Source: Planctomycetota bacterium (GTDB taxonomy: Bacteria; Planctomycetota; UBA1135; JADKAF01). Taken from it: a stretch of 64,000 nt of DNA. Below, piece after piece: positions 10,296 to 19,051 of this stretch. The notes beneath the pieces were generated by a model. The model was given only the letters and a program-made list of their open reading frames with translations. It ran no database searches and was not told the DNA's origin. How positions within the stretch are numbered: the first letter of the stretch is position 1; each line of letters opens with the position of its first letter. The stretch covers positions 1 to 64,000 of the forward strand of contig JAEUHW010000194.1 of the NCBI GenBank assembly GCA_016793245.1, written 5' to 3'. The translations under genes and the position numbers were made by a program.

Positions 10296-12470
10296 TCAGT
10301 CGATCTGGAGGTTCACGTCGAGCGAGTTCGTCGTCGCTCCCGCGGTGCCGAGGACGATGATCTGCGTGTAGCCGTGGAAGCCGTTGCCGCCGTTCACGGA
10401 CGGATCCACGGGCAGCGGCAGCGGGATGTTCACCGCGCCGGCGCCGGTGAAGAGCGGGAACTGGATCTCGGGGAACACGGTGAGGGCGCAGCCCGCGCCG
10501 AGCAGGCCCGAGAGGTCGAGCGGCAGGATGCCGCCGAGGCTCGTCTGCGTGCCGATGATCAACGCCGCCGGGCGGCCGGGTTCGGCGTTGCTCAAGTCGA
10601 GCGAGTAGGTCGGGTTCGGGAGGACCGGGCGCTGGCTCGCGCTCAGCACCGGCACGCCCGAGGGGCCTGCGCATCCGGCGTCATAGGCGCCGTTGCTCGC
10701 CGTCTCGCCGCCCATCGCGGCGAGGACGTCGCCGAAGGAGAGCGCGCTGTTGTACATGCGGAAATCGTCCATCGCCCAGTGCGTGGAGAAGAACGACCCC
10801 GTGCCCTGCATGCCGACGTTGAACGGCTGCGTGCCGTTGTAGGCGAAGGTATTGGGCGTGAAGGTGTTGGTATTGGCGGGCGCGCCGTTCCAGTACCAGG
10901 TCCAGCGACCCGCGGCGTCGTCGATGACGAGCGCAACGTGCTGCCAGTTGTAGTTGCCGATCACGTTGCCGGTGAGGTCGACGTTGCCGAGGCTCGAGCC
11001 GCGGAACGTGATGCCCGTGCCCGCCGCACCGGCGATGAACGAGCGGAACGTGACGTCGCTGAAGGCGTAGCCGAAGGGGTTCGTGGTCGTCGAGGCCGGG
11101 TCGCGCTGCAGCCACCACATGACCGTCAGGCTGCCCGAGTGCACCATCGTCGAGCCGGTGGAGAAGCCCGTGGCCGAGCCGAAACGATGCGACCCGAAGC
11201 CGGTCTCGTTCGCATCGAAGCGATCGCGACCCAAGCCGGGGTCCGCCTGCCAGGTCGAGTTGGTCGCCGTGCCGCGCGCCGGGAAGGTGCCGCCGGTGGC
11301 GACGTTGGCGGTCGTGTTGCCGCGGACTTCGTTGAACTGGTAGGCGAGCTTGTCCGCCGGGAGGTTGGTGCCCGAGCCCGCGACGTTGATGAACGCGACC
11401 TTGGTCTCCGTGTCGCCGTAGCACGCGTTCGACGCGGTCAGCGTCACCGTGTACTGCCCGCCCACGGAATACGTGAACGAGGGGTTCTGAGCATTGCTGT
11501 CGACGATCGTGTCACCGTCGAGGTCCCAGGCCCAGCTCGTCGGTGAGCCCGTCGAAGTGTCGGTGAAGTTCACCGTGACGGGCGCGACGCCCGCCGCGGG
11601 CGAGGCGATGAAGTTCGCGTTGACCCTGAACTGCGGGTCGGCGTCGATGTAGTTGGTGCGCGTGAACGAGGCCTGGGGGTGCAGCGTATCCGTGACGGTG
11701 AGCGTCACGCTGTACTGCCCGCACGTGTTGTAGGTGACGGTCGGGTTCTGCACGTTGGAATCGACGATGTTGTCGCCATCCACGTCCCACGCCCAGGTCT
11801 GCACGCCGTTCGGGTCGCTCGTGAACGTCGTGTCGGTGAAATTCACGTTGAGCGGAGTCGCTCCGCTCGTCGGCGTGGCCGTGAATGACGGGAACAGACC
11901 AGCGGCGGGGGTGTAGTGGATGCAGCCGTTCCAATTGCGGAACGAGAAGAAGCTCCCCGTGAAGAGGCCGCTGATCGCAGCGCCCGAGGTGAGCGTCAGC
12001 TCGGACGTGCTCGTCGTGACCTGCGCGCCGGTGCCTGTGCCGGTGTAGCGCTGGCCGGAGCCGATCACCCGGAAGCCGATGCCGTACTGGCCGGCGGTCA
12101 GCGTGAGCGGAGTCGCCAACGTGAACGAGGTCGGCAGGTTGATGGCCGATGCGGAGGTGACCGGGCCGGCGCTGCCGACGAGGGTCCAGTTCGCCGGGGT
12201 GGTGGTAGAGCCGACGTAGGTGTTCGGCGTCGTGTAGACCTCGAGCGTCACCGAGGCGTTGGCCGTCGACAAGTTGCAGTCGAAGCCGGAGATGATCACC
12301 GACGCGGCGACGTTGAGATCGAAGAAGACGACGCCGCCTGCCGTGCCGCCGTTGTTCGAGGCCCACGGCGGGGCGGTCGGGGAGCAGAGGGGGCTCTGGG
12401 CGGTGACCGTCGCGGGCAAGGCGAGAGCGATCAACGCGCCGAGCATCGAGAGACGAGAGCTCATTCGCAT
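10296..12470 (-). CDS. Secreted PKD-LamG protein (paralog 2)
   Basis: A 724-residue exported protein with the same architecture as the neighbour: signal peptide (ending TVTAQ), unique N-terminal beta domain, two PKD domains (WAWDVDGDNIVDSN and WAWDLDGDTIVDSN cores), LamG domain and the shared C-terminal domain. The start at 12470 has CGGAG 7 nt upstream; an in-frame ATG two codons on is an alternative. The two genes differ strongly over the first about 190 residues, moderately over LamG, and by only about four residues over the last 115. That points to recent homogenisation of the 3' ends. Extracellular binding role inferred from domains only. Confidence 0.88.
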   Translation of the reverse strand: MRMSSRLSMLGALIALALPATVTAQSPLCSPTAPPWASNNGGTAGGVVFFDLNVAASVIISGFDCNLSTANASVTLEVYTTPNTYVGSTTTPANWTLVGSAGPVTSASAINLPTSFTLATPLTLTAGQYGIGFRVIGSGQRYTGTGTGAQVTTSTSELTLTSGAAISGLFTGSFFSFRNWNGCIHYTPAAGLFPSFTATPTSGATPLNVNFTDTTFTSDPNGVQTWAWDVDGDNIVDSNVQNPTVTYNTCGQYSVTLTVTDTLHPQASFTRTNYIDADPQFRVNANFIASPAAGVAPVTVNFTDTSTGSPTSWAWDLDGDTIVDSNAQNPSFTYSVGGQYTVTLTASNACYGDTETKVAFINVAGSGTNLPADKLAYQFNEVRGNTTANVATGGTFPARGTATNSTWQADPGLGRDRFDANETGFGSHRFGSATGFSTGSTMVHSGSLTVMWWLQRDPASTTTNPFGYAFSDVTFRSFIAGAAGTGITFRGSSLGNVDLTGNVIGNYNWQHVALVIDDAAGRWTWYWNGAPANTNTFTPNTFAYNGTQPFNVGMQGTGSFFSTHWAMDDFRMYNSALSFGDVLAAMGGETASNGAYDAGCAGPSGVPVLSASQRPVLPNPTYSLDLSNAEPGRPAALIIGTQTSLGGILPLDLSGLLGAGCALTVFPEIQFPLFTGAGAVNIPLPLPVDPSVNGGNGFHGYTQIIVLGTAGATTNSLDVNLQID

Positions 12471-12648
12471 GGTGGAACTCCGGAAGGGGGACAGGTCACC
12501 CCTGGCTCGTCTTGGGAAGCAGAACGAGCACAGGGGGCCGGGCAAGGATGTCCCCCGCTCCGAATTCGGGCCAAGCACCGTCTTGGAATCGGCCGCGCTA
12601 GAGGCCCCGAGAGGCCGGAATTCTGATCGCGATGTCCGTTCTCTTGCT

Positions 12649-13710
12649 CTACCAGCGCACCAGCACCAACTCGGAGCAGAACGCCGGCCCCATCGCCATG
12701 ATCAGCCCGAACTCCCCTTCCTTCGGCCGGGCGCGATCCATGACCTCGCGCAGCACCATCAGCACCGAGGTGCTGGAGAGGTTCCCCTGCTCGCGGAGCA
12801 CCTGCCACGAGAAGCGCACGTCGTTCTCGCTGAGGCCGAGCGAGTCCTGCATGCCCTGGAGCACCTTCGGTCCGCCGGGGTGGCAGACCCAGCTCTTGAT
12901 GTCGCTGCGCGTCAGGCCCTGCGACTGGAGGAAGCGGTCGACATCGGGGCCCAGATGCTCGCGCGCCATCACCGGCACCTGCGCCGAGAGCACGAGCTCG
13001 AAGCCGCGCTCGGAGATCTTCCAGCCCATGACGTCCTCGGTGTCCGGATAGAAGACCGAGCGCGTCGCCAGCACGCGCGGGGAGCGCAGGCCCATCTGCC
13101 TCGCGCGTTCCTCGCCGATCATCACGACGGCGGCGGCGCCGTCGCCGAAGAGCCCGCTCGAGATCACATGCGCGATCGAGATGTCCTCCCGCTGGAAGGT
13201 GAGCGAGCACAGCTCGACCGAGAGCAGCACCGCGACCTGGTCGGGGTAGGCCTTCACGTAGTCGGCCGCGCGCGCGATCCCCGCGGCTCCGGCGACGCAC
13301 CCGAGCCCGAAGATCGGGATGCGCTTCATGTCGGAGCGCAGGTCCATCCGGTTCATGAGCTTCGCTTCGAGCGAGGGGCTCGCGATGCCGGTCACCGAAG
13401 CGCTGAACATCGCGTCGATGTCGCGCGGCAGGAGTCCGGCCTTCGCGAGGGCCTCGGTCAGCGCCTGCTGGCCGAGCTCGGTGGCGCAGCGGATCCACGC
13501 GTCGTTCGCCTTGCCGAAGGTGTCGAGCTCGAAGTACTCGGGGAGCGGCAGTGCGGTATGACGCGTCTCGACGCGCACATGCTCGTGCAGCGTGCGCAGC
13601 CGCGAGATCAGCGAGGGGTTGGCACCCCACATCTGCTCGAGAGCTCCGCGGATCTCGTCCTGGGTGTAGCGGTGACGCGGCAACGCGCGACCAACGGCGG
13701 CAATCCTCAT
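12649..13710 (-). CDS. Type III polyketide synthase (chalcone/alkylresorcinol synthase family)
   Basis: A 353-residue thiolase-fold enzyme of normal family length. The catalytic triad is visible: Cys138 in FGLGCVAGAAG, His277 in VCHPGGPKVL and Asn310 in EQGNLSSTSV. GLFGDGAAAVV, the family signature after the active-site Cys domain, is at about 187-197. Such enzymes condense an acyl-CoA starter with malonyl-CoA units into alkylresorcinols, alkylpyrones or naphthols. The Gly/Ala-rich active-site loop resembles bacterial alkylresorcinol/alkylpyrone synthases more than plant chalcone synthases (inference). The ATG overlaps the ICMT-like gene stop by 4 bp, and it is the last gene of a five-gene operon. 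The ICMT-like partner recalls the SrsA-SrsB and BpsA-BpsB pairs that make methylated phenolic or pyrone lipids. Confidence 0.93.
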   Translation of the reverse strand: MRIAAVGRALPRHRYTQDEIRGALEQMWGANPSLISRLRTLHEHVRVETRHTALPLPEYFELDTFGKANDAWIRCATELGQQALTEALAKAGLLPRDIDAMFSASVTGIASPSLEAKLMNRMDLRSDMKRIPIFGLGCVAGAAGIARAADYVKAYPDQVAVLLSVELCSLTFQREDISIAHVISSGLFGDGAAAVVMIGEERARQMGLRSPRVLATRSVFYPDTEDVMGWKISERGFELVLSAQVPVMAREHLGPDVDRFLQSQGLTRSDIKSWVCHPGGPKVLQGMQDSLGLSENDVRFSWQVLREQGNLSSTSVLMVLREVMDRARPKEGEFGLIMAMGPAFCSELVLVRW

Positions 13711-14444
13711 CGATGAAGCCTCGGAAAGATGTACGGGACGCGGCGCCGGTAGACGGCGAAGGCTTCGCCGAAGAGACGCTCGTAGCGCCGCTCCTTGTGC
13801 AGCGGCGCGAAGATGCAGTAGAGCGACCAGAGGATCGCGAGATGGAGATGGTCGGCGGTCCAGCCCGCTCCCGTCCACAGCGTGAGCGCGAACGAGAGGT
13901 AGATCGGCTGGCGGCAACGCGCGAAGAGCCCTTCGGTGCGCAGCGGACCGTAGTCGGGGCGACGCCCGCGGAAGACCGCGGTCCATCCGATCCAGCCGGT
14001 CTGCGCGCCCATGCCGCCGTCGTACAGCGCTTTCAGGAGCAGCGCCCACGAAGCCGCGAAGATCACGACGAAGAACGGCAGCGCTCGGCTCGGCGTCTCC
14101 CAGAGAACGATGCCGGTCGGCGACCAGAGGAGAAAGGTCGCGAGGAGCTGGATCGAAGCCGACGCCGCGTAGGTCGTCGGGCAGAGATCGCGCCCGAGTC
14201 CACCGGGAGCGAGCCGCGCGAGGAAGCGCCGGCCGCGGTTCGTGAGCAGCAGTGAGTGGATGATCGGGAACTGCAGCGCGAGGAGCGTGTTCGCGATCCA
14301 CGCGGCGGCGCCCCGGAACGGCCCTTGGCCCAGCGCCATGCCGCTCCAGAGGCTCGCCAGCATCGCCGCGATGGCGAGGCCGAAGAGCGCGTGGGACAAG
14401 CCGCCGTAGAGCAGCGCGATCGCGCGTCGAGCGTGGGGCTTCAC
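13707..14444 (-). CDS. ICMT/NnrU-like membrane methyltransferase
   Basis: A 245-residue polytopic membrane protein with about six hydrophobic helices (for example ALFGLAIAAMLASLW, IQLLATFLLWSPTGIVLW, ALPFFVVIFAASWALLL). The conserved C-terminal methyltransferase region reads RCRQPIYLSFALTLW and then KERRYERLFGEAFAVYRR, the SAM-binding signature of isoprenylcysteine carboxyl methyltransferase relatives. The GTG at 14444 is chosen because it overlaps the upstream stop as GTGA. In known type III PKS operons an ICMT relative (SrsB, BpsB) O-methylates the lipid product at the membrane; I infer the same here. The methanethiol methyltransferase MddA belongs to a similar fold and is a less likely alternative. 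Confidence 0.82.
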   Translation of the reverse strand: MKPHARRAIALLYGGLSHALFGLAIAAMLASLWSGMALGQGPFRGAAAWIANTLLALQFPIIHSLLLTNRGRRFLARLAPGGLGRDLCPTTYAASASIQLLATFLLWSPTGIVLWETPSRALPFFVVIFAASWALLLKALYDGGMGAQTGWIGWTAVFRGRRPDYGPLRTEGLFARCRQPIYLSFALTLWTGAGWTADHLHLAILWSLYCIFAPLHKERRYERLFGEAFAVYRRRVPYIFPRLHR

Positions 14445-15181
14445 GCGGGCACCTCCACCTTGGTGAAGACCGCGGTGTAGCTCACCGCGGTGCTCGCGCC
14501 CCGGCGCATCTCGAGCGCGCCCGCGCGGAGCGTCGCGCAGATTCGCGGCGCTTCGCCGAGCACCTCGTCGCAGCGCAGGCCCACGGCTGCGGCGAGCGCT
14601 CGCAGCTCCTCGGGGCGCACGAAGAGACGCCAGTCGTGCGTGCCGCGAGGCACATAGCCGAGGCCTTCGGCGAGCGCGACCGCGAGCCAGCGCGCGCGGC
14701 GCGTGCGGTTGAAGGTGTTCAGGTAGAGGCGCCCGCCGAGGCGCAGCAAGCGGGCGGCTTCGCGCAGTGCGCCACCGGGATCGCTCACGTGCTCGAGCAC
14801 GTCGGAGAGCAGCGCGATGTCGAACGCGTTGGCTTCGAGCGGCGAGCCGCAGAGATCGGCGACGCCGAAGCGACAGCGCTTGGAGACGCCCGCTCGCCCC
14901 GCGGCATCGCGCGCCGCTCTCACGCTGCGCGGGCTGCGGTCGAGGCCGATCACGGAGGCCCCGCGCTCGGCGAGCGGCACGGAGAGGAGACCGCCGCCGC
15001 AACCCAGATCGACGACGCTGGCTCCGTGGAGCTCCGAGCCGAAGAGTCGCTCCAGCTCCGCGAGATGGAAGGCCTTCACGCGCTGCAGCGAGCGGAAGGT
15101 GCGGTCGCTGCCGTCCCACCACGCGTGCGCGGCGCGCTCGTAGATCTCGAGATCGTTCTTCATGGCCGCCGTGAGGATCAT
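14441..15181 (-). CDS. Class I SAM methyltransferase, UbiG-like
   Basis: A 246-residue soluble enzyme. The N-terminus (ERAAHAWWDGSDRTFRSLQRV) mirrors the UbiG family start. Motif I is VVDLGCGGGLLSVPLA, motif II FDIALLSDVLEHVSDP and motif III LLRLGGRLYLNTFNRT. UbiG enzymes O-methylate polyprenylated phenols. In this operon the acceptor is probably a hydroxylated ring made by the type III synthase, or a related quinone (inference). Both ends overlap neighbours by 4 bp (ATGA before, GTGA after). Confidence 0.87.
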   Translation of the reverse strand: MILTAAMKNDLEIYERAAHAWWDGSDRTFRSLQRVKAFHLAELERLFGSELHGASVVDLGCGGGLLSVPLAERGASVIGLDRSPRSVRAARDAAGRAGVSKRCRFGVADLCGSPLEANAFDIALLSDVLEHVSDPGGALREAARLLRLGGRLYLNTFNRTRRARWLAVALAEGLGYVPRGTHDWRLFVRPEELRALAAAVGLRCDEVLGEAPRICATLRAGALEMRRGASTAVSYTAVFTKVEVPA

Positions 15182-15615
15182 CGCAGCTCCTCGCGCTCCA
15201 GCACGACCACGCCGTCGCTGCCGGACAGGCGCAGGAACTCGCCGCTCTTCTCGAGCCGCGCGGGCTCGGCGTCTTCGCCGAGCAGCAGTTGGCCTTCGGC
15301 GTCGAAGCTCCAGAGACCGCTCAGGACTTGGAACGCGAGCGGCGGACCTTCGAGCAGCGCGGCACCGGTGAAGCGGCCGTCGGCCTCGAACCAGTAGTGC
15401 ATGCGCCGCACCGCGCTGGCGAGCGGGCCGCTCAGCTCGCGCGAGCTCCAGTAGCCGGAGAGATCCGCGGCGCCGCCCTTGCTCCAGACCGCGTTCGCGG
15501 CATCGACGCGCACGGCGCGATCGGTGGGGGCCACGACGTTGGAGGGGATGCAGCTCGTGAAGAGCGACGCCGCGGAAAGGAATGTTCCGAACATGAGCGA
15601 GAAGCGCGCGCTCAT
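15178..15615 (-). CDS. Small lipoprotein of the polyketide operon
   Basis: A 145-residue exported protein. Residues 1-21 form a signal peptide with the lipobox-like end LFTSC, so Cys22 should be acylated. The mature part is predicted mostly beta (LSGYWSSRELSGPLAS; YWFEADGRFTGAALL; GLWSFDAEGQLLLGED) and looks like a small lipocalin-type barrel or half-barrel. No named family was recognised. Placed between a YceI-like protein and the methyltransferases with 4-bp overlaps on both sides, it could carry a hydrophobic product between membranes; that is inference. Confidence 0.7.
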   Translation of the reverse strand: MSARFSLMFGTFLSAASLFTSCIPSNVVAPTDRAVRVDAANAVWSKGGAADLSGYWSSRELSGPLASAVRRMHYWFEADGRFTGAALLEGPPLAFQVLSGLWSFDAEGQLLLGEDAEPARLEKSGEFLRLSGSDGVVVLEREELR

Positions 15616-16868
15616 TGCTTGGCCTCCGTGGCCCGCGCGCGCAGGGCGATCCAGATCTTCACCTCGTCCTGGACCGAGATCATGCCGAGCTGCGAAGGCG
15701 GCTCGATGCCCCAGAGGCTCATCTTCGCGACGAGCTCGCCCTCGATGGAGAGGCGCCGCGCGTCGTCGACCGCGAGCCGCACCGGCAGCTCGATCTCCTT
15801 CTCGACGCCGCGGATGCCGAGGCGGCCGCGCACGACGCCGGCGAGCTTCATCGCCTTCGCGTCGCTGCTGGTCGAGCGGAAGCCGAGCACGGTGAAGGTG
15901 ATCGCGCCATGCTTGCTGCTCTCGAGCTTCTCGTACATCGCGGTGTCGCGATCGGGGAGCCCGGTGTTCAGCGTCGCGGCTTCGGCGCGGATCGCGCCCT
16001 GTGGATCGACCTGCGGCGCTGAGAGATCCGCGGTGAAGCTGCCGGCGACCTTCTGCGTGGCACCGGTGAAGTCGTGCAGCGTGCTCTTCGCATCGAAGCC
16101 GACGCGCGAGAGGCTCGGCACGATCTCCCAAGAGCGGCGGCCTTCGAAGGTGAACGAGTCCGAAGGCAGATCGAACGCGACGAAGCTGCGCTTCTTGCGC
16201 GGCTTGCTCGCCGGGGCGGCCGGATCCACGGCCTCGCCCGCAGGGGTTGGCTCGACGGGAGCGGGCTGCGCTTGCTCGCCGCTCGGCGGCGTCGCGGCGG
16301 CACCCTGGCTCGCTTCCCCTGAGGTGGGCGGCGTGCCTTGCGCCAGCTCCGGCGCGCGCTCTTCGGTCGGCGGCGTCGAGGGCGCGCCCTCCGCTGGAGC
16401 GGCGTTCGCGGCGGCGAGCTCCGCGGCGGCGCGATCGGCCAGCGCGGCGCGCAACGCGGCGAGCTCGCCCTGCAACGCGCCGAGCGCGGCGGTGTGGCGC
16501 TCTCGCTCGGAGTCGAGGGCGCGCGCGAGCTGCCCGGCGAAACTCTGCTCGAGTCGCGCGAGCTCCGCGCGGGTCGCGGCGCGGTCGGCTTCGCGCGCGC
16601 TCGCGGCCTCTTCCTCGCGCTCGGCCGCGGCCGTGTCGAGCAGCTCGAAGTTCTTGCCGAGGGTCTGCCCGAGGCCGCGCAGGTCGCCTTGCAGCGCCGT
16701 GAAGCGGTCGGCGAGCTCGGCCGTGGGGTCGACGGAGGAGAGGCGATCGCCCGCGCCTTCCTCGACGGTGATGTGCACCTGTTCCTTGGTGAGCATCCAG
16801 GCGCCGAAGCCGGCACCCGTGAAGCCCAGAATGGCCAGCACGCCGATGACCTGCAGAAGCTTGCTCAT
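15612..16868 (-). CDS. Membrane-anchored YceI-domain protein
   Basis: A 418-residue protein. An N-terminal TM helix (residues about 5-26) is followed by a coiled coil (about 45-150) and a Pro/Ala/Glu linker (about 155-225). A YceI domain (about 230-410) begins at the strand DSFTFEGRRSW and ends SVQDEVKIWIAL. YceI folds are lipocalin-like barrels that bind polyisoprenoid or amphiphilic chains. The usual opening motif (I..D..HS.I.F) is modified to VGFDAKSTLHDF. It leads the operon and has GGAGG 6 nt before the ATG. It probably binds the lipid product in the periplasm. A sigma54-like promoter motif lies 12 nt upstream of the ATG. Confidence 0.85.
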   Translation of the reverse strand: MSKLLQVIGVLAILGFTGAGFGAWMLTKEQVHITVEEGAGDRLSSVDPTAELADRFTALQGDLRGLGQTLGKNFELLDTAAAEREEEAASAREADRAATRAELARLEQSFAGQLARALDSERERHTAALGALQGELAALRAALADRAAAELAAANAAPAEGAPSTPPTEERAPELAQGTPPTSGEASQGAAATPPSGEQAQPAPVEPTPAGEAVDPAAPASKPRKKRSFVAFDLPSDSFTFEGRRSWEIVPSLSRVGFDAKSTLHDFTGATQKVAGSFTADLSAPQVDPQGAIRAEAATLNTGLPDRDTAMYEKLESSKHGAITFTVLGFRSTSSDAKAMKLAGVVRGRLGIRGVEKEIELPVRLAVDDARRLSIEGELVAKMSLWGIEPPSQLGMISVQDEVKIWIALRARATEAKQ

Positions 16869-16880
16869 GACGGACCTCCG

Positions 16881-16897
16881 AGCACCTGTCGTGCCAC
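16881..16897 (-). promoter_or_regulatory. Sigma54-like -24/-12 motif for the YceI-PKS operon
   Basis: On the minus strand GTGGCACGACAGGTGCT, close to the sigma54 consensus TGGCACG-N4-TTGC with one change in the -12 box. It ends 12 nt before the ATG. The predicted start of transcription would fall about 2 nt before the ATG, so the message may be leaderless; alternatively the motif is a GCAC-N5-GTGC operator. Confidence 0.55.
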
Positions 16898-16964
16898 TTC
16901 GTTTTTCTCGCGGCTGCGGTTGCCGGCAGGCCGTTCCGTGGCTCGCGGCTTAAACTTCTTGCAA

Positions 16965-16990
16965 CCGCTGGGGAAAGTCCTGCCCAGCGG
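16965..16990. promoter_or_regulatory. Candidate enhancer (UAS) dyad between divergent operons
   Basis: CCGCTGGG, 10 nt, CCCAGCGG: a perfect 8-bp dyad centred about 108 bp from one predicted transcription start and 98 bp from the other. This is a normal distance and arm geometry for an NtrC-family activator. A second, more widely spaced pair (GCGGTTGC at 16916 and GCAACCGC at 16961) overlaps it. The spacer also contains the most A/T-rich stretch of the region (TTAAACTTCTT). Confidence 0.5.
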
Positions 16991-17048
16991 CGAGCTCTTC
17001 CAGGCTCGCGACCCCGCCGAGCCCGCTTGGACCACCGCTCTCGCCATC

Positions 17049-17065
17049 TTGGCACGCGAGGTGCA
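17049..17065 (+). promoter_or_regulatory. Sigma54-like -24/-12 motif for the exporter operon
   Basis: TTGGCACGCGAGGTGCA matches TTGGCACG-N4-TTGCA at all but one position. It ends exactly 12 nt before the GTG at 17078, the same gap as its mirror-image partner at 16881-16897. Confidence 0.55.
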
Positions 17066-17077
17066 AGGGTCACTCCC

Positions 17078-19051
17078 GTGCACCGCCTCCGCGACTCCCT
17101 GATCCTGCTCCTCCTCGGCGTCGCCACGGCGCTGGGAGCGCGCGGCTTCTTCGCGCTCGAGATCGACGTCGAGAACGCGGCGATGAAGTCCGTAGGCACG
17201 GAGCATGCGCGCTCCGCGGCGCGCGTCGCCGAGCTGTACGGCATCGATCACACGCTGCTCTTCCTGATCGAGCCGCGAGCCGAAGCGGCGCGCGACCCCG
17301 AGCTGGCCGAAGACCTGCGGCAGTGGAAGGAGCAACTCGCCGCGAGGCCGGAGGTACGGCGCCTGATCGAGCTCCCGCCGCGCCCCAGCGGCGCGCGGCT
17401 CTACGCGCTCGACGTGCATGCCGGACCGGATGGTCGCTACGCGCAGAGCGTCGAGGGGCTCGCGCGCTTCGCGCGCCAGGAAGCGCCCACGACGACGCGC
17501 TTCTTCGCGACGGGGCAGGCGCTCGGCGAGATCGCCGTGGCGCGCGCTCTCAGCGCCGAGAACCAGCGCATCGTGCCTTTGATCCTCGGCGTGCTCGCGC
17601 TGCTGCTCGTCGCTTGCTACCGCAGCCTCGCCCTCGTGCTCGGCCTGCTGCTACCTGCGCTCGGCGGCGTGCTGCTGCTCGGCGGCATCCAGAGCTTGCT
17701 CGGGCTGGCCCTCGATCCGATCTCCGCGTTGCTTCCGCCCGTGCTGCTCAGCGTCGGCGTCGCGGGCTCGGTGCATATCGTCGAGCGCTACCTCGCCTAT
17801 CGCAGCGAAGGAACCGCTGCTCCCGCCGCCGTTCGCGCGGCGATCCGCTCGATGCTCGTGCCCGCGAGCCTCGCGGTCGCGACGACGCTCGCGGGCTTCC
17901 TCGGCCTCGCGGTGAGCCCGATTCCCGCGGTGGCGCGCTTCGGTCTCCTCGCGGCGCTCGGCGTCGCGCTGAGCTGCGGGCTCGCCTTCCTTCTGCTGCC
18001 GCCGTGGCTGCGGCTCTTCGCTGCCGGCGAAGCCCTGGCGCAGCGCGCGCGGAGCCGTGCGCCGTGGCGCGGCGTGGCCGCGCGTCTGTCGATCTTGGTG
18101 CGCACGCGCGCCGTCCCGATCGCCTTGCTCGGCCTCGCGCTCACGGGCGCGATGGGCTGGTCGTGGAGCCGCCTGCGCGTCGATACGGATCCGCTGAAGG
18201 TCCTGCCGGAGGGGCATCGCTTCCGCAAGGCGACGATGCGCATCGGCGCTCACCTCGGCGGCATCGAGACCTTCGATCTCTGGCTCGAGGGGCCGCAGCC
18301 GCCGCTCGCGATGCTGCGCACCTCGCAGCTCCTCGCCTCCGTCGTCGTGCTCGACGGTGTCGCGGGACCGGCGGGCGAGCCGCGCAGTGGCAGCGACGGG
18401 AGCGCGCTGCTGCGCTTCCTCCTCGAGCCGGCGGGCTCCGGCGCTCGCGAGCGCCTGTTCGCAGCGGCCGAAGAACACGCGCGGCGATTGGGATGGGCCC
18501 GGGCGCATGCGACGGGGGCCGCGGTCCTCGTCGCGCGCGATTCGGAGGCGCTCGTGCGCGGGCAGTGGCTCGGGCTCGCGTTCACGCTGGCCTTCCTGTG
18601 GGCTTCGATGTGCGTCGGCTTCCGCTCGCTCAGGCTCGGGACCCTCGGCCTCCTGCCCAACGTGTTGCCGTGCGTCGTGCTCTACGGCTCGCTCGGGATG
18701 GCGGGGCGGCCGCTCTCGGTGGGCACCGCCATGATCGGGTCCGTGCTGCTCGGCTTGATCGTGGACGACACGATCCACTTTCTGCACGCCTACGGACGGG
18801 CCCGCCGCATGGGCAGCGGGCGTTCGAGCTCGATGGTGCGCGCCTTGCGGCACAGCGGGCGCGCGATCGTCGTCACCAGCGCGGTGCTCGCCCTCGGCTT
18901 CTCCGCGGCGGCGCTCGGCGAGCTCGATACCACGCGCGAGTTCGGGATCCTCGCGGCCGGAACGATCCTCTGCGCTCTCATCGCCGACCTCATTCTGCTG
19001 CCGGCCGTCGTCTTCCTCCCCGCGCGTCGTGCGACGCGCTTCGCTGCATGA
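17078..19051 (+). CDS. MMPL/RND-family lipid exporter
   Basis: A 657-residue RND-type permease in two halves. Each half has one TM helix, a periplasmic loop, then five TM helices (for example IVPLILGVLALLLVACYRSL; VLLSVGVAGSVHIVERYLAY; VLLGLIVDDTIHFLHAYGRA). The sterol-sensing-like VGVAGSVHIVERY and IVDDTIHF motifs are typical of MMPL proteins, which move lipids, hopanoids or phenolic glycolipids outward using the proton gradient. The GTG at 17078 is preferred over an upstream TTG because it directly precedes the first TM helix and has AAGGG upstream. It heads the plus-strand operon and overlaps the oxidoreductase gene by 4 bp. Likely cargo: the polyketide product of the facing operon (inference). 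Confidence 0.88.
   Translation: MHRLRDSLILLLLGVATALGARGFFALEIDVENAAMKSVGTEHARSAARVAELYGIDHTLLFLIEPRAEAARDPELAEDLRQWKEQLAARPEVRRLIELPPRPSGARLYALDVHAGPDGRYAQSVEGLARFARQEAPTTTRFFATGQALGEIAVARALSAENQRIVPLILGVLALLLVACYRSLALVLGLLLPALGGVLLLGGIQSLLGLALDPISALLPPVLLSVGVAGSVHIVERYLAYRSEGTAAPAAVRAAIRSMLVPASLAVATTLAGFLGLAVSPIPAVARFGLLAALGVALSCGLAFLLLPPWLRLFAAGEALAQRARSRAPWRGVAARLSILVRTRAVPIALLGLALTGAMGWSWSRLRVDTDPLKVLPEGHRFRKATMRIGAHLGGIETFDLWLEGPQPPLAMLRTSQLLASVVVLDGVAGPAGEPRSGSDGSALLRFLLEPAGSGARERLFAAAEEHARRLGWARAHATGAAVLVARDSEALVRGQWLGLAFTLAFLWASMCVGFRSLRLGTLGLLPNVLPCVVLYGSLGMAGRPLSVGTAMIGSVLLGLIVDDTIHFLHAYGRARRMGSGRSSSMVRALRHSGRAIVVTSAVLALGFSAAALGELDTTREFGILAAGTILCALIADLILLPAVVFLPARRATRFAA

Noticed and set aside
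16901..16910. Terminator T-tract (GTTTTTCTCG) upstream of the YceI operon
   Set aside because: No stem precedes it on either strand; it lies between divergent promoters.
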